From Nothopassalora personata (lineage: Eukaryota; Ascomycota; Dothideomycetes; Mycosphaerellales; Mycosphaerellaceae): 64,000 nt of DNA. Positions 1 through 11,282 of the stretch are shown one piece after another. Each line of letters begins with the position of its first letter. Position 1 is the first letter of the stretch. Position numbers and translations under genes: made by a program. Below the pieces are notes generated by a model. That model was not told where the DNA came from. It saw only the letters and a program-made list of their open reading frames with translations, and made no database searches. Location: contig CM066287.1 of the NCBI GenBank assembly GCA_033816765.1, positions 1,054,001 to 1,118,000 on the forward strand, written 5' to 3'.

Positions 1-24
1 CCCCTAAGATGCTATATCTTAACA

Positions 25-3000
25 CTCCTACTTATCTTATATGGGAGGTTATAGTCTACTCTTCTCCTATTAGTAGTATCTAGACCTCTATAATAGGTTA
101 AGCTAGCTTACAAACCTCTAGAAGTGTAGACTAGTCTTTAGCTTTATAAACCTATCTACGACTATCTTAGATGTTAGGGTGTACTTAATAGTAATAAGCC
201 TTCTCTACTAAAGTTTCCTAATAGCATTATAGGCAATGTTAATGTACTTTAACTTGTTATAAACATGTGCATCCCTTACTAGGGTAAGGGCAGCTTAGTT
301 GTTACCTCTTAATTGGACTAGTCTTAAGCTTAACATAGTCTCCTAGTTTCTAGTGATCCTTACTTAATAGGAACAGTCTCCTACTAACTCTAGATAGTCC
401 ATCTCCCTTAGTAGTGAAGCTAGGAATTAGGATTGCTTTACACATGCATTTATAGCTATGTATTTAGCTTCTATTATGGATGTTACTATAGACTTTTGCT
501 TCTTGCTTATCTAGGAGACTAGTGCCCTATAGAGGAAGAAGACATACCTAAGGATAGAGACTCTATCTACTTTGTCTATTGCATAATTAGAGTTATAGTA
601 TCTAACTAGGCATCCTTCTCTATGCCTAGAGAAGACAAGGCTAAGATTAGGATATAATCTTAGATATCTTATAATCTTCTTTAAAGCCTTTATATAGTAG
701 GCGGATAGGTTACTTATAAATGAGCTTATCCTTCCTAGGGCAAAAGCAATGTCTAGCCTTGTAATTGTTACTAGCTACATCTATGTACTATTAATACTCT
801 AGTACTCTGCCTTATTATACCTCTTATCTATGTAGCTTAAAGGTTTAAGAGCCTTATAGCTGTCTATAGGTAAGTGTATAGGTGCTGCCTTCTTATGGTT
901 TATCCCTATCTTAGTAAGGTTGTCCCTAACAAAGTGTCCCTAGTTAAGTTTTAGGATTCCTCTCCTCCTGTCCCTTATGACTCTTATGCTAAGGATCTTT
1001 TTAGGTTTACTAAGATCTTTAATCTTAAAGACTTTACTAAGTTCTCTTTTAAACTAGAGAACATCTATTAACTTTAGTATAGTAATTGGAATGTTATCTA
1101 CATGTATAAGAATTATAATCTCTTTTTCCTTATAAATAAGTAGGCATAGATCTACCTCTAACTATATAAATCTAATCTCTCTAAGCTTTAATACATAGAG
1201 TTAATTCCAATCTCTAGCTGCTTGCTTAAGTCTATATAAGCTTTTAAGGATCTTGAACACTATGTTTAGTAGAAGCTTAACTCCTAGTAGTAGTAACATA
1301 AAGATGTCTTTATAGAGGGTGCTTTCTATAAACGCATTGTTTACATCTACTTAGTGAAGATGGAGATCCTTCTTACACATAATAGCTATAAACACCCTAA
1401 GGGTGTCCTGTCTAACTATAGGCGCAAATGTCTCTATAAAGTCAACACTAAACTTCTATAAAAAGCCCCTTATAACTAGCCTAGCCTTAAACTTTTTAAT
1501 GGCTCTACTAATGCTTCTTTTAACATTAAAGACCTATCTTAACGTAACTAAGTTTGCTCCTTTTAGTAGAACAGCATTCTCCTAGGTGTTGTTGCTCTAT
1601 AGAGCATCTAGCTCCTTCTAGATTGCTTCCTTCTAAAGGTGTCCCTATTTCTTGTTATTTATAGCATCCTTGTAGGACTTTAGAATTAGGATCTCTTACT
1701 TATATATAATAACTTCTACAGTTGCTATAAAGGCCATCTCCTTAACTTCTTCTAGGAATTTACTATCCTATAGTACTGAATTATCTACTAATTGTATAGC
1801 TATAAAGAAAGCTTAGTAGTAAGTAGCAAGGTTCTCTAAGAGGTCTATTGCTTCTCCTACTTTAGTAGCTAGTTTAGGTATAGGGACTATAGATCTTAGG
1901 GCTTTCTATTTCTATTTATAGCCCTTAACATTATAGTTAGCCCTCCTCTTACTAAGGGATAATCTAAGAGTAGTTACTTGTGTCCTAGTAACATTCTTTT
2001 CCTAGAGATCTAGTAAACTTATCTTAATTGGCTTATCGATTTTCTGAAATTCCCCTACATTCTTTAGAGGCTAGGGAAGTTGCATAAATAGCTTTCTTAG
2101 CTAGGCTATTACTAGGCTACTCTACTAAATGATTAAATGGTAAATAGGTTGCTCTAAGGATATGTCCTTCCTTAGCCTCCCTAAGGGTCTCCTAGCTAGT
2201 GCATTGCTTAATAGATTCAATTTTGTAACATTAAGATCTATATTACCTCTAGGTTAGTCCTTAAAGAAGTCTATATATGTGTGTTGTTTAATAGCTTTTA
2301 TGTCTAGTTCCTAAAAGAGCTAGGCCTTAGCTATGTTTTTAACGTATCTAATAAACACTACTTCTTTGCCTCTGTTCATTAGTTTATTACTTCTTGCCTA
2401 TTAAGGCTAGGATCTTATGTCTATGTAGACAATAGCTTTATATCCCTAAACCTTCAAATGGTTAATAGTTGGCTTAATACCATTAAAGGCTTTATCTAGT
2501 AAAACCTTAAACCTATTATAGTCTAAACTATTTAGTAGTTTATTCCTTATATAGGTTTGGGCTTCTAGTGCTTTAGGCTAGAATTCAATTGGCATCTTAG
2601 CCTCTTTAAGCATTACCCTTATAGAGTCTTCCAAGGTTTGTATTGACCTTTTAACTAGTCTATTTTAGAGCGAGTTATATGCCTTAGTATGCTCTAGCCT
2701 AATTCCTAAATCCTTCTCCTACTGCTTAACTAATGCAATAAGTTCCCTTACATTGTTAAGCCTAACTGCTTTTAACTGTGCTAATGATTTCCTCTCTACC
2801 TTAATCTTCTAGTTCTAGAGAGTAACTAGAGCATCTTCTCTTTTCTTAAGAGGACAGGTCCACTTTTTTCTAGAGAAGTTGTTAACAATCTTAAGCTAGT
2901 ATTTGAACCCTAGCCTTAATGTTAGTAGTAGACTACATATGTTAATAGATACAAGGGCAAGTCTTTTAGGTCTTCTCTTAGTAACTTTACCTTTGTACTT

Positions 3001-4698
3001 CTTTATCTTTACTATTAAACACACTCTATACTAGTAGAAGCTATCCCTAGGAATAGGAATAGGTTCTTTTAAGTCTATTACCTTATAAAGATTCTAGAGC
3101 AAGTTCTTCCTAAAGTGTGTAAATCTTCTATACTAAAGCTCCTACTGTTTTAGGTTAGTCTCTAATTTAGTAGTTATAAAGGCATTCTCTATTAGTAGTG
3201 TATATAATAAGTAATGTACCCTTTCTTACAGTAGAGGAGAAATCTTATTAATGAATAGAACCCCCCTAAGGAGCCTTGTCTAGACAATAGTTTAGCTAGA
3301 GGGGGATATAAGAGAAAATAAAGGAGGTTAGACACTAAACTGCTTACTGAACTAGTTCTAAGAAACTAGGTTTACCCCTAGCTTAGGTATAAGTAGAACA
3401 TCTTCTAAAACAACTTTCCTACTAGATCTCCTACTTATCTCTATAGTCCTAATATAAGTGGCTAATAAATGCCTACCTCCTACTTTAATCTATTTCTTCT
3501 TTATTAAGGGAGTTATGGATCTAAAGAGGCAGTTCTAGTTAGTTATATAGGATAAAGTACAAGAATTAAGTAACTACTCTAATAAGGGGAACTTGCCTTA
3601 GACTTCTGTAGTTAAGTAAGCTACTTTATTATACTTATTATTATTAGACATTGTCTTCTAGGATAAGTTATATAAGTTAGGTAGCTCTTAGGTAGAGAAA
3701 CCTTTCCTAGTCTTCCTTGTTTTAGAGGAAGGAGACTAGGCCTAGTTCTTCTAGAGTAATAGTATATTAGAGCTAAGTTTCTTTACTATTTTCTTAAGTT
3801 CCTCTATAGAGGACTTCTCTCTTAGTGTTCTTCTTAAAGATAGTAGTAGAGATCTTCTCTTCTTAACATGTGTTACATTCTAGGAGGATAGTGCTTAGGA
3901 ATAAGATCTAAGGACCTTCTTTACCTTAGAGAGACTAGGGCAGTCCTTAATAAGATGGTCCTTCTTATAGAGAAGGCAGGAAAGTGATCTTACCTAACCT
4001 AAGGGCCTAACCTAGGTAGCTGCTATACTATACTTAGCCTTAGAGGGATTTAATCTAGCCTCTTAAGCCTTAAGGATCTTTAAGGTCCTTTTATAATCCA
4101 TCTTTAGCTAAGCTATAATAGTATCCCTAGCTATATAGTAGTTAGGTAGTAGTAAGCTTAAAAGCTAGGTTATTCTTACATTAGCTTTCCTATAGTGCTA
4201 GCCCTCTAGGTTAACATTAGCAATCCTCCTTCTAAGAGACACTAGGTGTACCTATGCAGATCTAATAGTGAACTCTTCACTTATCTTAAAGTTCACAAAC
4301 TGTTTTGTAAGCTTATGTGTATAGGTTAGTAACACCTAGCTGTACTTGTTCTAGAGATGCACCTATATCTTAGCAGCTTTTCTAGATTCGTAAGAGCCCT
4401 TAAGCTCAAATTTATCTTCTTCTATAATCCTACTTAGGATACTAAAGCAGCAAGCTACATTTTGTTTTGTCTATATTAGTGTATTAAGAATCTCTTTAAT
4501 CTTAGTCTCTTCCTAGAGTTTTAGGTTCTTGCCCTTAATATTGTTAAATAATACTTCTAACAGGTCATTAATTGCAAAGAATGCTAACTAGCTCTCTATC
4601 TTATACCTCTAAAGGTTGAACTATCTCTTTTAGTTATCTCTCTTAAGAATTGAGATTTTAGTTCCCTTCTCTTCTCCTTTCTCTTAGTGTAAATCTAT
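25..4698 (-). pseudogene. Copia A gag-pol, destroyed by point mutations
   Basis: Domain order on the minus strand follows copy B: gag with a degenerate zinc knuckle (about 4000-4698), protease/GAG-pre-integrase, integrase (about 2200-3200), reverse transcriptase (about 900-1650) and RNase H (about 100-800). At the position equivalent to the ATG of copy B (36405) the codon here is ATA (4698-4696), a G-to-A change in a TpG context. Tryptophan codons are mostly TAG. No stretch can code for a working protein. Boundaries inside the polyprotein are estimated from conserved neighbourhoods, not from intact frames. Confidence 0.8.
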
Positions 4699-5144
4699 AA
4701 TGAATTGAATATAATAAAACAAGGTATATATGCTTCAAAGTCGTAGCTTAGGTCCTGCTAAGGCTTTTAGTGTAGAATAGTAAGGTTCGTAGGTGTAGAT
4801 ACTAAGGCCTACTTAGTAGGGTAAAGAAAGAGCGGTATAGTCTCGGAGCTAGGACATAGGTCTGTCTCTCCTAGTAGAGTTCTAAATAACTTACTTAAAG
4901 TCCTTCTTAATAGTATCTCGATGTAGTTCTGCCTATAGAGTGTCTTTAAGGTATTAGCTTATAGTAAGCCGTATAGAGTCCTTTTCTAGATTACCTATTA
5001 CTTAGTATTAAACTAAGCTCCTTAATAGGACAGATGGGGTAGACTTCTGCTTCCTAGATGTTTTCTACTATAATAGTAAGGGATATAAGTAACCTGTACT
5101 AATATAGGTTGCTCTTACTCCTATATAAACCCGGGCTTATAACC

Positions 5145-5391
5145 TGTTAAGTTAAGACCTTATAGGATACGTAGTTAGCAGCGGAGTGGAGTAAGAGATC
5201 AATCTTTAACTAGCTAATAGCTATAGGGCATGTAGCAATATATTAGGAACTAATGTATTAATTGTGTTAGATGTCTATCTAAGCTAAAGGGGAGAGAAGG
5301 TGTCTTCCGACAAGCTGAGTTATCGTAGATGCCTTAGGCTATTAGATCATAACCTAACTATTAGCTCCCCCTAAGATGCTACATCTTAACA
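5145..5391 (-). repeat. 5' LTR of Copia A (247 bp)
   Basis: It begins TGTTAAGTTAAG and ends CATCTTAACA, so the ends are TG...CA. It aligns over its full length with the 247-bp LTRs of Copia B (35712-35958 and 41079-41325) and with the LTR in the right arm (56796-57042), differing mainly by C/T and G/A changes. Confidence 0.93.
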
Positions 5392-5787
5392 AGGTACTTC
5401 GATCCTACGCTACGCACGCGAGTCGAAACCGACGCGTTAGGTTTCGCGATCGTAGGTATTATATCCTAATTATTTAGTACTAAGTAGCCTCCTATCGCGT
5501 TCTATTTACGAAAGATAATACTAGCCGAGTGTAACTACGAGACGCACGATTAGGAGCTGCTTACAGTAGTTAAGGCTTTTAAGCATTAGAGGCTATACTT
5601 AGAGGGCGCTACGTATACGGTACGAGTACTAGTTAACTACGCTAACCTATAGGGCTTTATAATAGTAAAGTAGCTAAATGGGCGGTAAGCTCGATAGGCT
5701 ACGTTCCTATAGTCTTTTAATTTTATAGTAGAGCATCGGCCGGGTAAGACTAACCTAGCCGACGCGCCTTCACGTAGCTATAACGTA
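5392..5787 (+). mobile_element. Gypsy-I fragment (RNase H region), RIPed
   Basis: The segment aligns with 15277-15670 of the intact Gypsy-I (RNase H active-site region and the following HRPGKTN-like segment). The changes are almost all CpA-to-TpA or TpG-to-TpA, for example TGGAGG to TAGAGG. It is cut on the left by Copia A and on the right by the hAT element. A short stretch near the right end appears deleted relative to the intact copy. Confidence 0.88.
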
Positions 5788-8700
5788 CAGTCTCCGTAAC
5801 AGTTAATAGCTATTAGTTGTTAGTTACAACTTTAGTTAGCATTAAAGGCCTTAGTTAATCAATTAACTATTGTAGATTAATCAACTAACAACTAGCCTTT
5901 ATAGACAACTTAGTTAAGCAGTTAATAGGCATGTTTCGTCGTGTTGTTAGTGAATCTTTAATATTACATATGATTCTCAGGGCTTATTTTAGCAAGAGAC
6001 CTAAACACTAAGCGTCATTTCCCCGTAAAACCGTTGTCAATCAGATATCGCAGATTAGATCGTAGTCATTGTATGGCTAGAGCTAACTCCGACCCGCGCG
6101 GTCCGTCCTCGGAAGCTGCACCTCTAAACCTTGCGGCACTCCGGAGAAGAGCTTTTAGGAGACTTAGGATTTGCAACCATATTATCGCCCTTATTATACT
6201 ACAACTAACACCTCAATATAGCTTTATAGACTCGCAAAAGTAAGCGCTAACATAGTCAAGTCGATCCTAAAGGTTCTAGACCTAGACCTGCGACATAGGC
6301 TACACGATCGAAGCGAGCGCGAAAATCCTAATCTACCCTCCCCTTTACGAACAAAACACTAGAAACACCACCTCCTACGTAGCCTATCGCGTCGCAATCG
6401 AGCGCTAACGACACGCCGAACACATAGACTAAAGACACCGAGTTATTAGACGATAATAGCGATACGCGCGAGGTCGCTACTGTCGCTGCCTCGGAGCGGT
6501 GTCACTTCGAGATCGACTATAAACGGCTTAAGGGCGCGAAAGTCGTGCTACGCTTTCGTAATAAACGCAACACCTTCGGTAACAAGATATTGTTTATCTT
6601 TAAGCACGGCCTCGAAGTTTAGAAGGTCGAATAGGGTAAGGCGAAGGGTAGGTAGTAGCTCTATAGATACTACTACGAAGACAACGCGGCGAAATAGCTA
6701 TAGGCTTATCGCTCGACTACTAGCTATATAGAACATCTTTAGAGGCAACACGGTATTACCTCGTCGCGTGCGACGACGGCGGCACCGAAAGAGCCTAATA
6801 ACGCAATCGCTAGCTATCTCGAGCACCTCGATCCCTTCGCCGCCGAGTAGTTTTTAACCGACTTTATTAACTAGATCGCACGCGATGACATTACCTTCGA
6901 ACAGGCGGCAAGCGACAACCTCCGAAAGGTTATACTCGGCGGAGGGCCTACCGTAAAACATCTACTACCGGTAGCGCGAACAGTGTTGACATAGCTTAAG
7001 TAAGCCTATCGCGAACGACGGCCGGACCTCGTAAAACAGCTCGAGCGCGTCGCTAAAGTACACCTTAGTATAGATATCTAGGCGACAAGTAACGATCTAT
7101 CGCTACTCGCTATCGTAGCGCACTTTATCGACGCGAATAGGCAGTTTAAAATAGCGTTGCTCGGATTGCGACCGGTCGGCGGACATTATAATAGAGTCAA
7201 TATTACGACCGTAGCGCGGTAGGTGATAAACGACTTTAATCTAGACGGTAAGATAGGCGCCTTCGTTATAGACAATGCGGACAATAACGACACGGCGATT
7301 CGAGCGCTCGCGGCATTACTTTAATAGCTAGTCGACGAGCACGAGCAGCGACTATGATGCCTCGGACACATTATAAACCTCGTCGTTAAGGCCCTACTGT
7401 TTAGCGACGGACTAAAGAAACTCGAAAGCGAATTGCGTAAGGCAGGTAAGTAGAAATAGTTAGATTGCGACCGTAGAGCTAGCACTGCGATACCCCTTAT
7501 AAAACCCCTAACACACTTCTTAATCGTTCAAAACTGCCCTTAGATCTGTCGGCCAATAAGAGCCCTAAGAACTGCTTCAACTTACGAGGCTAATACGAAG
7601 ATTCGCGCTTAAAACGCGTCTATAGCCTAATTAAAACAACACTCCTCGGTCGCAATCTAACTGTTTCTCGTAGGCGACGACGAGTCCTTCACCTTGTGGC
7701 GTAAGGCCGGCGCGATTAGTAAACTTTATAACCTCGTCACCTATATCTATCGCTCCGAGGCACGAATCGAGGCGTTTAACGAAGCATAGCGCGAAGAATA
7801 GACGACCCTCTACTATAACTACCTCCGACTAATTCGCGACGGCGGCGTAAGGTAGAACAGCACGCTGGCTATAATAAGACGCGCTCTTAAGCTTTAAGGA
7901 GCGATCGATCGATACTGCCGCCGGTAGACTCGCGGCGACGGCCGTAACGAGCAGAACTATTCGATTAAAGACGACACGCTTAATGCGGACGATTGGGAAG
8001 AATTGAGACACTTTAAAGAGCTGCTATTACCGTTCGAACAGGCTATAAAACGCGTCGAAGGTAACGCTAGATCTAGCGCCTTCGGAGCAGTATAGGAGGT
8101 CCTACCTATTATGGACTTCTTGTTTCTCACACTTAAGCGTCGTAGCGATAAGGTAGAAGCGAACTCGGACTTATTCACCGACAGATATCGCCACTGTCTT
8201 AACCACGGCTTCGTTAAGCTTAAGGACTATTATGGACTAACTAACAGGTCTCGAATCTATCGTGCCGCGATCGCTCTACACCCCTGCTACCGTTACACGT
8301 ACTTCGAGGAAACATGGGCTAATCACAACACGAAGGACGATATCGCGAAGGCTAAACAGACTGTCCACGACCTCTACGCCGAACTACTCGACGAGCTGTC
8401 TAGCGAGCCTACTATCAAACCGATTCGACCGCCGCCGGAGCTACGAACTAAGTAAGACTTCGACGAAGACTAGACGGCCGTGTTTAAGGACTTTACTTCA
8501 CGTGTCGTTTAGCAGCCAGCGGTCCAACATCGTCGCAAGCGACAGAGGCAAGAGACGGAGCTATAGCGATATCTTAAGGACGATACGCTCAATACGGTGA
8601 AGTACGACAGCGACGGCAAGGTCGTAAAGAACTACTATCTAAATAGACCTCTCGAGTAGTGGCGAGAGCGTAGCGAGCTATTATATCCAACTGTCGCTTA

Positions 8701-9106
8701 GCTAGCCTATCGTCTATTCGCAATCCCCGGCATGTCGACTAAATGCGAACGAGTTTTCTCACAGGGCAAGAAAGTAGTGACAGACGAGCGCTACAACATC
8801 AAGGTAGACATAATAGAGGCGTCGTTGACACTAAAAGATTAGCTAAAGAACGAGTTATGCGATGGCAGAGCTCTATGGACAACACTAGCTAAGGTGAATG
8901 AAAAACAGGCCCAGAAAGACGCTGAAGAAGCAGATATATTGGCAGCAGTATTACATGAATAACGACTATATTCACCTCAATCAACTACTCAACCAGTCAA
9001 CCAGTTGGCTCTAAGGCCTTAACCAATCAACTGAGGCGACAGCGACCCTCAGTCAACAACCATGGCCTAGGCAACTTCAAGGGTTGGTTGGTTGTTGCGG
9101 ACACTG
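5788..9106 (+). mobile_element. hAT DNA transposon, degenerate
   Basis: The left end starts CAGTCTCCGTAACAG and the right end, read on the minus strand, starts CAGTGTCCGCAACAA. These are imperfect terminal inverted repeats beginning CAG, as known for hAT elements. Both subterminal zones carry TCAACTAAC-like and AAGGCCTTA motifs. The interior encodes a hAT transposase. The left flank ATAACGTA (5780-5787) matches the Gypsy-I target, but the right flank (GCTGGGTA, 9107-9114) does not repeat it and is not Gypsy sequence, so the right junction was altered after insertion or the element is rearranged. Confidence 0.82.
6250..8962 (+). pseudogene. hAT transposase pseudogene
   Basis: One reading frame (frame 2), interrupted by many TAG codons and some TAA, runs to a stop at 8960-8962. 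An open piece of 114 codons remains at 8111-8455. The C-terminal part (about 8690-8900) contains the run AYRLFAIPGMSTKCERVFSQ followed by GKK and DERY, the known hAT dimerisation (Dimer_Tnp_hAT) signature. The middle part holds an RNase H-like transposase core, with a D-containing segment near 7255-7290 and a C..GH motif near 7355-7370. The start is uncertain because the N-terminal region is heavily damaged. The 3' third is less mutated than the 5' part. Confidence 0.8.
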
Positions 9107-9895
9107 GCTGGGTAGATCTGGCGCACATAGTCCGCCGAGTTCTCGGCACTTCGAGACCGCCTCCGCTTCTGCTTGTTCATAGTCGGCGTGGTGTTAACCA
9201 GAATGCGACGGCCGATGCCTTTGTCCACGCATAGCGAAGAGGCCATCCTGCCTTGCTAGGTGTGTTCTAGCAAGGGCTGCGGCCATCTGACAGCTATGGC
9301 ACCGTGTCCTTGTTCCGATTGACAGGCTCCACGCTGTCCGTAATAGTAGGCTCGTCACACAACCTTTTGTTAATGCCATCGTGAGCACTACATCCACTAG
9401 GTTCGTCGCTCGGGGGGATAATACCTACAAGTTGCAAGCCCTCCTTCATCCTTAGCGAAAAGCGAAATCTGTTGTATGAAGGGTTGGTGAACAACTTGAT
9501 TGACTTGATTGTTGTTGCTATCTACAAGTGAATGAGCATGCCCTTATATACCCTTCTGCGCTAAGATGTACGCGTAAGCATCTAATCACATAGAGCGTGA
9601 GTGAATGCTATAGAACCCACTAGCAAACCTTGTTACGTAGAGGAATCCCATATGCTACGCTGCTGCCTTCGGGTAGCGACGGCTAAGTTCAACCGAATCG
9701 CTGGAATGGAGTCTTTCGGCGGTTACTGAGTAGGCTGGTTAAGCTGGTCGAGCTAATCGGGGGATTGTTTAGGTCCGTTTGTTTAAGGCTTAAGCAGACA
9801 GATTGTACATGCCCTCCTAGGTCCCTCACCCGCACGCAGTGGAAAGCTGAGAAGTGTGCTTCAATGATGCTCGTCCGGCAGGCGTGATCGCCCGC
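9107..9895. other. Low-copy sequence without a convincing gene
   Basis: Base composition changes sharply here: CpA and TpG are frequent, so RIP did not act on it. Short open frames exist on the minus strand (66 codons from 9494, 67 codons from 9397), and a TATATAAGG-like box lies upstream at about 9541-9552. They may be remains of exons of one minus-strand gene, but I find no splice pattern or known motif that joins them. I do not call a gene. Confidence 0.4.
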
Positions 9896-10497
9896 CTAGG
9901 GCATGCTGCTTCTCGAACCTCCGTGCTCCTCCTCTGCCCACTGAAGATCTACCTTCATTTCTCCCAGTCCTACGGCGGCTGCTTCGTCGATACAGTCACG
10001 ATAACTATTCTCGTATTTGAGAGAACCGCCGGCCGACAGTAGGTCCTGCCGGGTCAGGCCAGCTATTGTCTTTGTGATTAGATGCCCGATCTCGTATGAT
10101 CCTTCGGTGCGAACAGATAAGAGCTGAGCAAAGGGTTTGCCGTGGACAGCTCGTCTGGCTGCAACATCGCGCGTTATTAGGTATGGGCCTGTCGTGATAA
10201 GAATCGAGAGCGGATCATCGCGACTAGACCGTGACCGCGGTAGTAGTCTGGTATTCGGCAGGTGCATTATATAACACTGCCGGGCGCCCAGTAACATAGA
10301 TATCCCTCCATGAGTGAGTTTATCATGAGCGGTGATTGCGGTCTTAATGACTTTGGAGAACGCCGCCCACCTTGCATAACCTCGCCCACTTCAAAGCCGG
10401 CGACTCTTAGCCCAAAGCCGGCGATCTCCAGCTCAAAGTCGGCGACTTCCAGCTAAAACTCGTTAATTTCCGTTTCGAGTCCTTGCTGAGCGCACAT
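9896..10497 (-). pseudogene. Hypothetical protein gene, probably broken
   Basis: The main open part runs 10297 to 9896 (133 codons from its first Met). Coding-like sequence in the same frame continues upstream to about 10380. Further upstream, from an ATG at 10497 and in another frame, a segment contains three to four degenerate 7-residue repeats of the type xLEVAGF (21-bp DNA repeats at about 10392-10458), with an in-frame TAG just before them. Joining the two parts needs a frame change near 10370 and read-through of the TAG. I therefore read it as a decayed gene, although an unrecognised intron could also explain it. No family recognised; no signal peptide or membrane segment seen. Confidence 0.4.
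10392..10458. repeat. 21-bp tandem repeats (3-4 degenerate units)
   Basis: Units of the form CAAAGCCGGCGAxxTC follow each other at 21-bp spacing: CAAAGCCGGCGACTC, CAAAGCCGGCGATCTCC, CAAAGTCGGCGACTTCC, then a weaker fourth. On the minus strand each unit encodes seven residues, so the array can expand without a frameshift. Confidence 0.75.
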
Positions 10498-10582
10498 GAT
10501 TGGGTTCCTTATCCCAGCGGTATGCCGAACCGTAATACAGTATTCGTCCGTCGTCGCGACTCCTATCGCGATAGTCGAGTGC

Positions 10583-11143
10583 TCAAACTTTTCCGCAGGG
10601 TATGTTACATATCAACCAGCCAGCAATTCTATCCATTAGTTCCATAGGGCTAGGGCAACGGCGAACCTGGTGGAGCGCTTCTCCATTAGTATCGGAGAAC
10701 GACACTGCGCCTTCCTGATAATTACACGCGCCAAGAGGTACGCCCTGTTCGTCGGTAATGAAATCGAGCCTTGGTTGCATCGGAGGGATATGGTAAGGTA
10801 CGTTGTTTTCATCGGTTGCTCTAAATGCCCGTAGATTAAGTGCGATCCTGTATCCCATATGGCCTTGCTGATTTTGTGGACCAAGTGATGTCATCTGCGA
10901 TTGAATGTAGCCTTGAGTATGAAACGTAGCCGGGGGAGTATCATCGGGCATAATACACCAACCATCTGTAACTACGACTGCTGGTCGGAAATTCGTAGAG
11001 GGGCTAAAGATGGTTATAGAGAGATATGCGTGACAGATCCATGAGTCAAGGCCGTAAGTCATAATATACCTGTACGTTGTGGCGCTTGAGAAATGCGTTA
11101 AGCATAGAATGACAGTAAGCAGTAGTTTCCGAATAGCGACCAT
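10583..11143 (-). CDS. Candidate small secreted six-cysteine protein
   Basis: The frame is open from 11260, but I choose the Met at 11143 (186 aa). It is followed at once by a typical signal peptide: MVAIRK, then LLLTVILCL, then a small-residue stretch ending near SSA (about residues 20-21). The first in-frame ATG at 11260 lies only about 13-20 bp from a TATATAAGG box (11273-11282), so transcription should start downstream of it. The mature part is about 165 aa, without a membrane segment, and has six cysteines (in the contexts WIC, GWC, GAC, RRC, LIC and IPC), an even number compatible with three disulphides. No intron is needed. I recognise no domain. Small size, secretion, even cysteine count and a transposon-rich location fit an effector-like protein, but that is inference only. 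The region is not RIPed. Confidence 0.55.
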   Translation of the reverse strand: MVAIRKLLLTVILCLTHFSSATTYRYIMTYGLDSWICHAYLSITIFSPSTNFRPAVVVTDGWCIMPDDTPPATFHTQGYIQSQMTSLGPQNQQGHMGYRIALNLRAFRATDENNVPYHIPPMQPRLDFITDEQGVPLGACNYQEGAVSFSDTNGEALHQVRRCPSPMELMDRIAGWLICNIPCGKV

Positions 11144-11148
11144 AATGG

Positions 11149-11216
11149 ACTGTGTAGAGTTTGCTGTGTAGTGACTGTGTAGAGTTGGGTGTGTAGTGAC
11201 TGTGTAGAGTTGGCTG
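11149..11216. repeat. 25-bp tandem repeat upstream of the secreted-protein ORF
   Basis: ACTGTGTAGAGTT recurs at 11149, 11174 and 11199, a period of 25 bp with about 2.7 units. With the chosen start at 11143 the array would lie in the 5' untranslated region, ending only a few bases before the ATG. Confidence 0.8.
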
Positions 11217-11272
11217 AGCGTAGAATAGCAAGCGATATGTTTCTTAGGAAATAAATCCAATCATGATAGCAT

Positions 11273-11282
11273 CCTTATATAG
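11273..11282 (-). promoter_or_regulatory. TATA-box-like sequence for the secreted-protein ORF
   Basis: Read on the minus strand the sequence is CTATATAAGG, about 130 bp upstream of the chosen ATG at 11143 and 12 bp upstream of the alternative ATG at 11260. The position supports the downstream start. It is a motif match only. Confidence 0.4.

Larger units (their letters stand above)
1..5391 (-). mobile_element. Ty1/Copia LTR retrotransposon, copy A (RIPed, cut by window start)
   Basis: The sequence is the reverse complement of the complete Copia copy B at 35712-41325. The internal part between LTRs is 5,120 bp here (25-5144) and also 5,120 bp in copy B, so the two are collinear without net indels. 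The 5' LTR lies at the right (5145-5391) and only the first 24 bp of the 3' LTR are inside the window. It sits in a Gypsy-I fragment whose RNase H region resumes at 5392. The right-hand target duplication would be AGGTA (5392-5396); the left one is outside the window. All reading frames are broken by many TAG/TAA codons. Family assignment is firm from alignment with copy B; autonomy is lost. Confidence 0.93.

Noticed and set aside
6034..6243. 69-codon ORF at the left end of the hAT element
   Set aside because: It is out of context with the transposase frame and has low-complexity, Arg-rich composition; probably chance.
8262..8600. 112-codon ORF overlapping the hAT transposase
   Set aside because: It is an alternate-frame shadow; the overlapping frame encodes the transposase residues.
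9194..9494. Two short minus-strand ORFs after a TATA-like box
   Set aside because: No signal peptide, domain or splice arrangement was found; too little to call a gene.
10636..11231. Minus-strand ORFs of 82 and 61 codons within and upstream of the secreted-protein gene
   Set aside because: They overlap the better-supported frame with signal peptide; one is mostly the translation of the 25-bp repeats.
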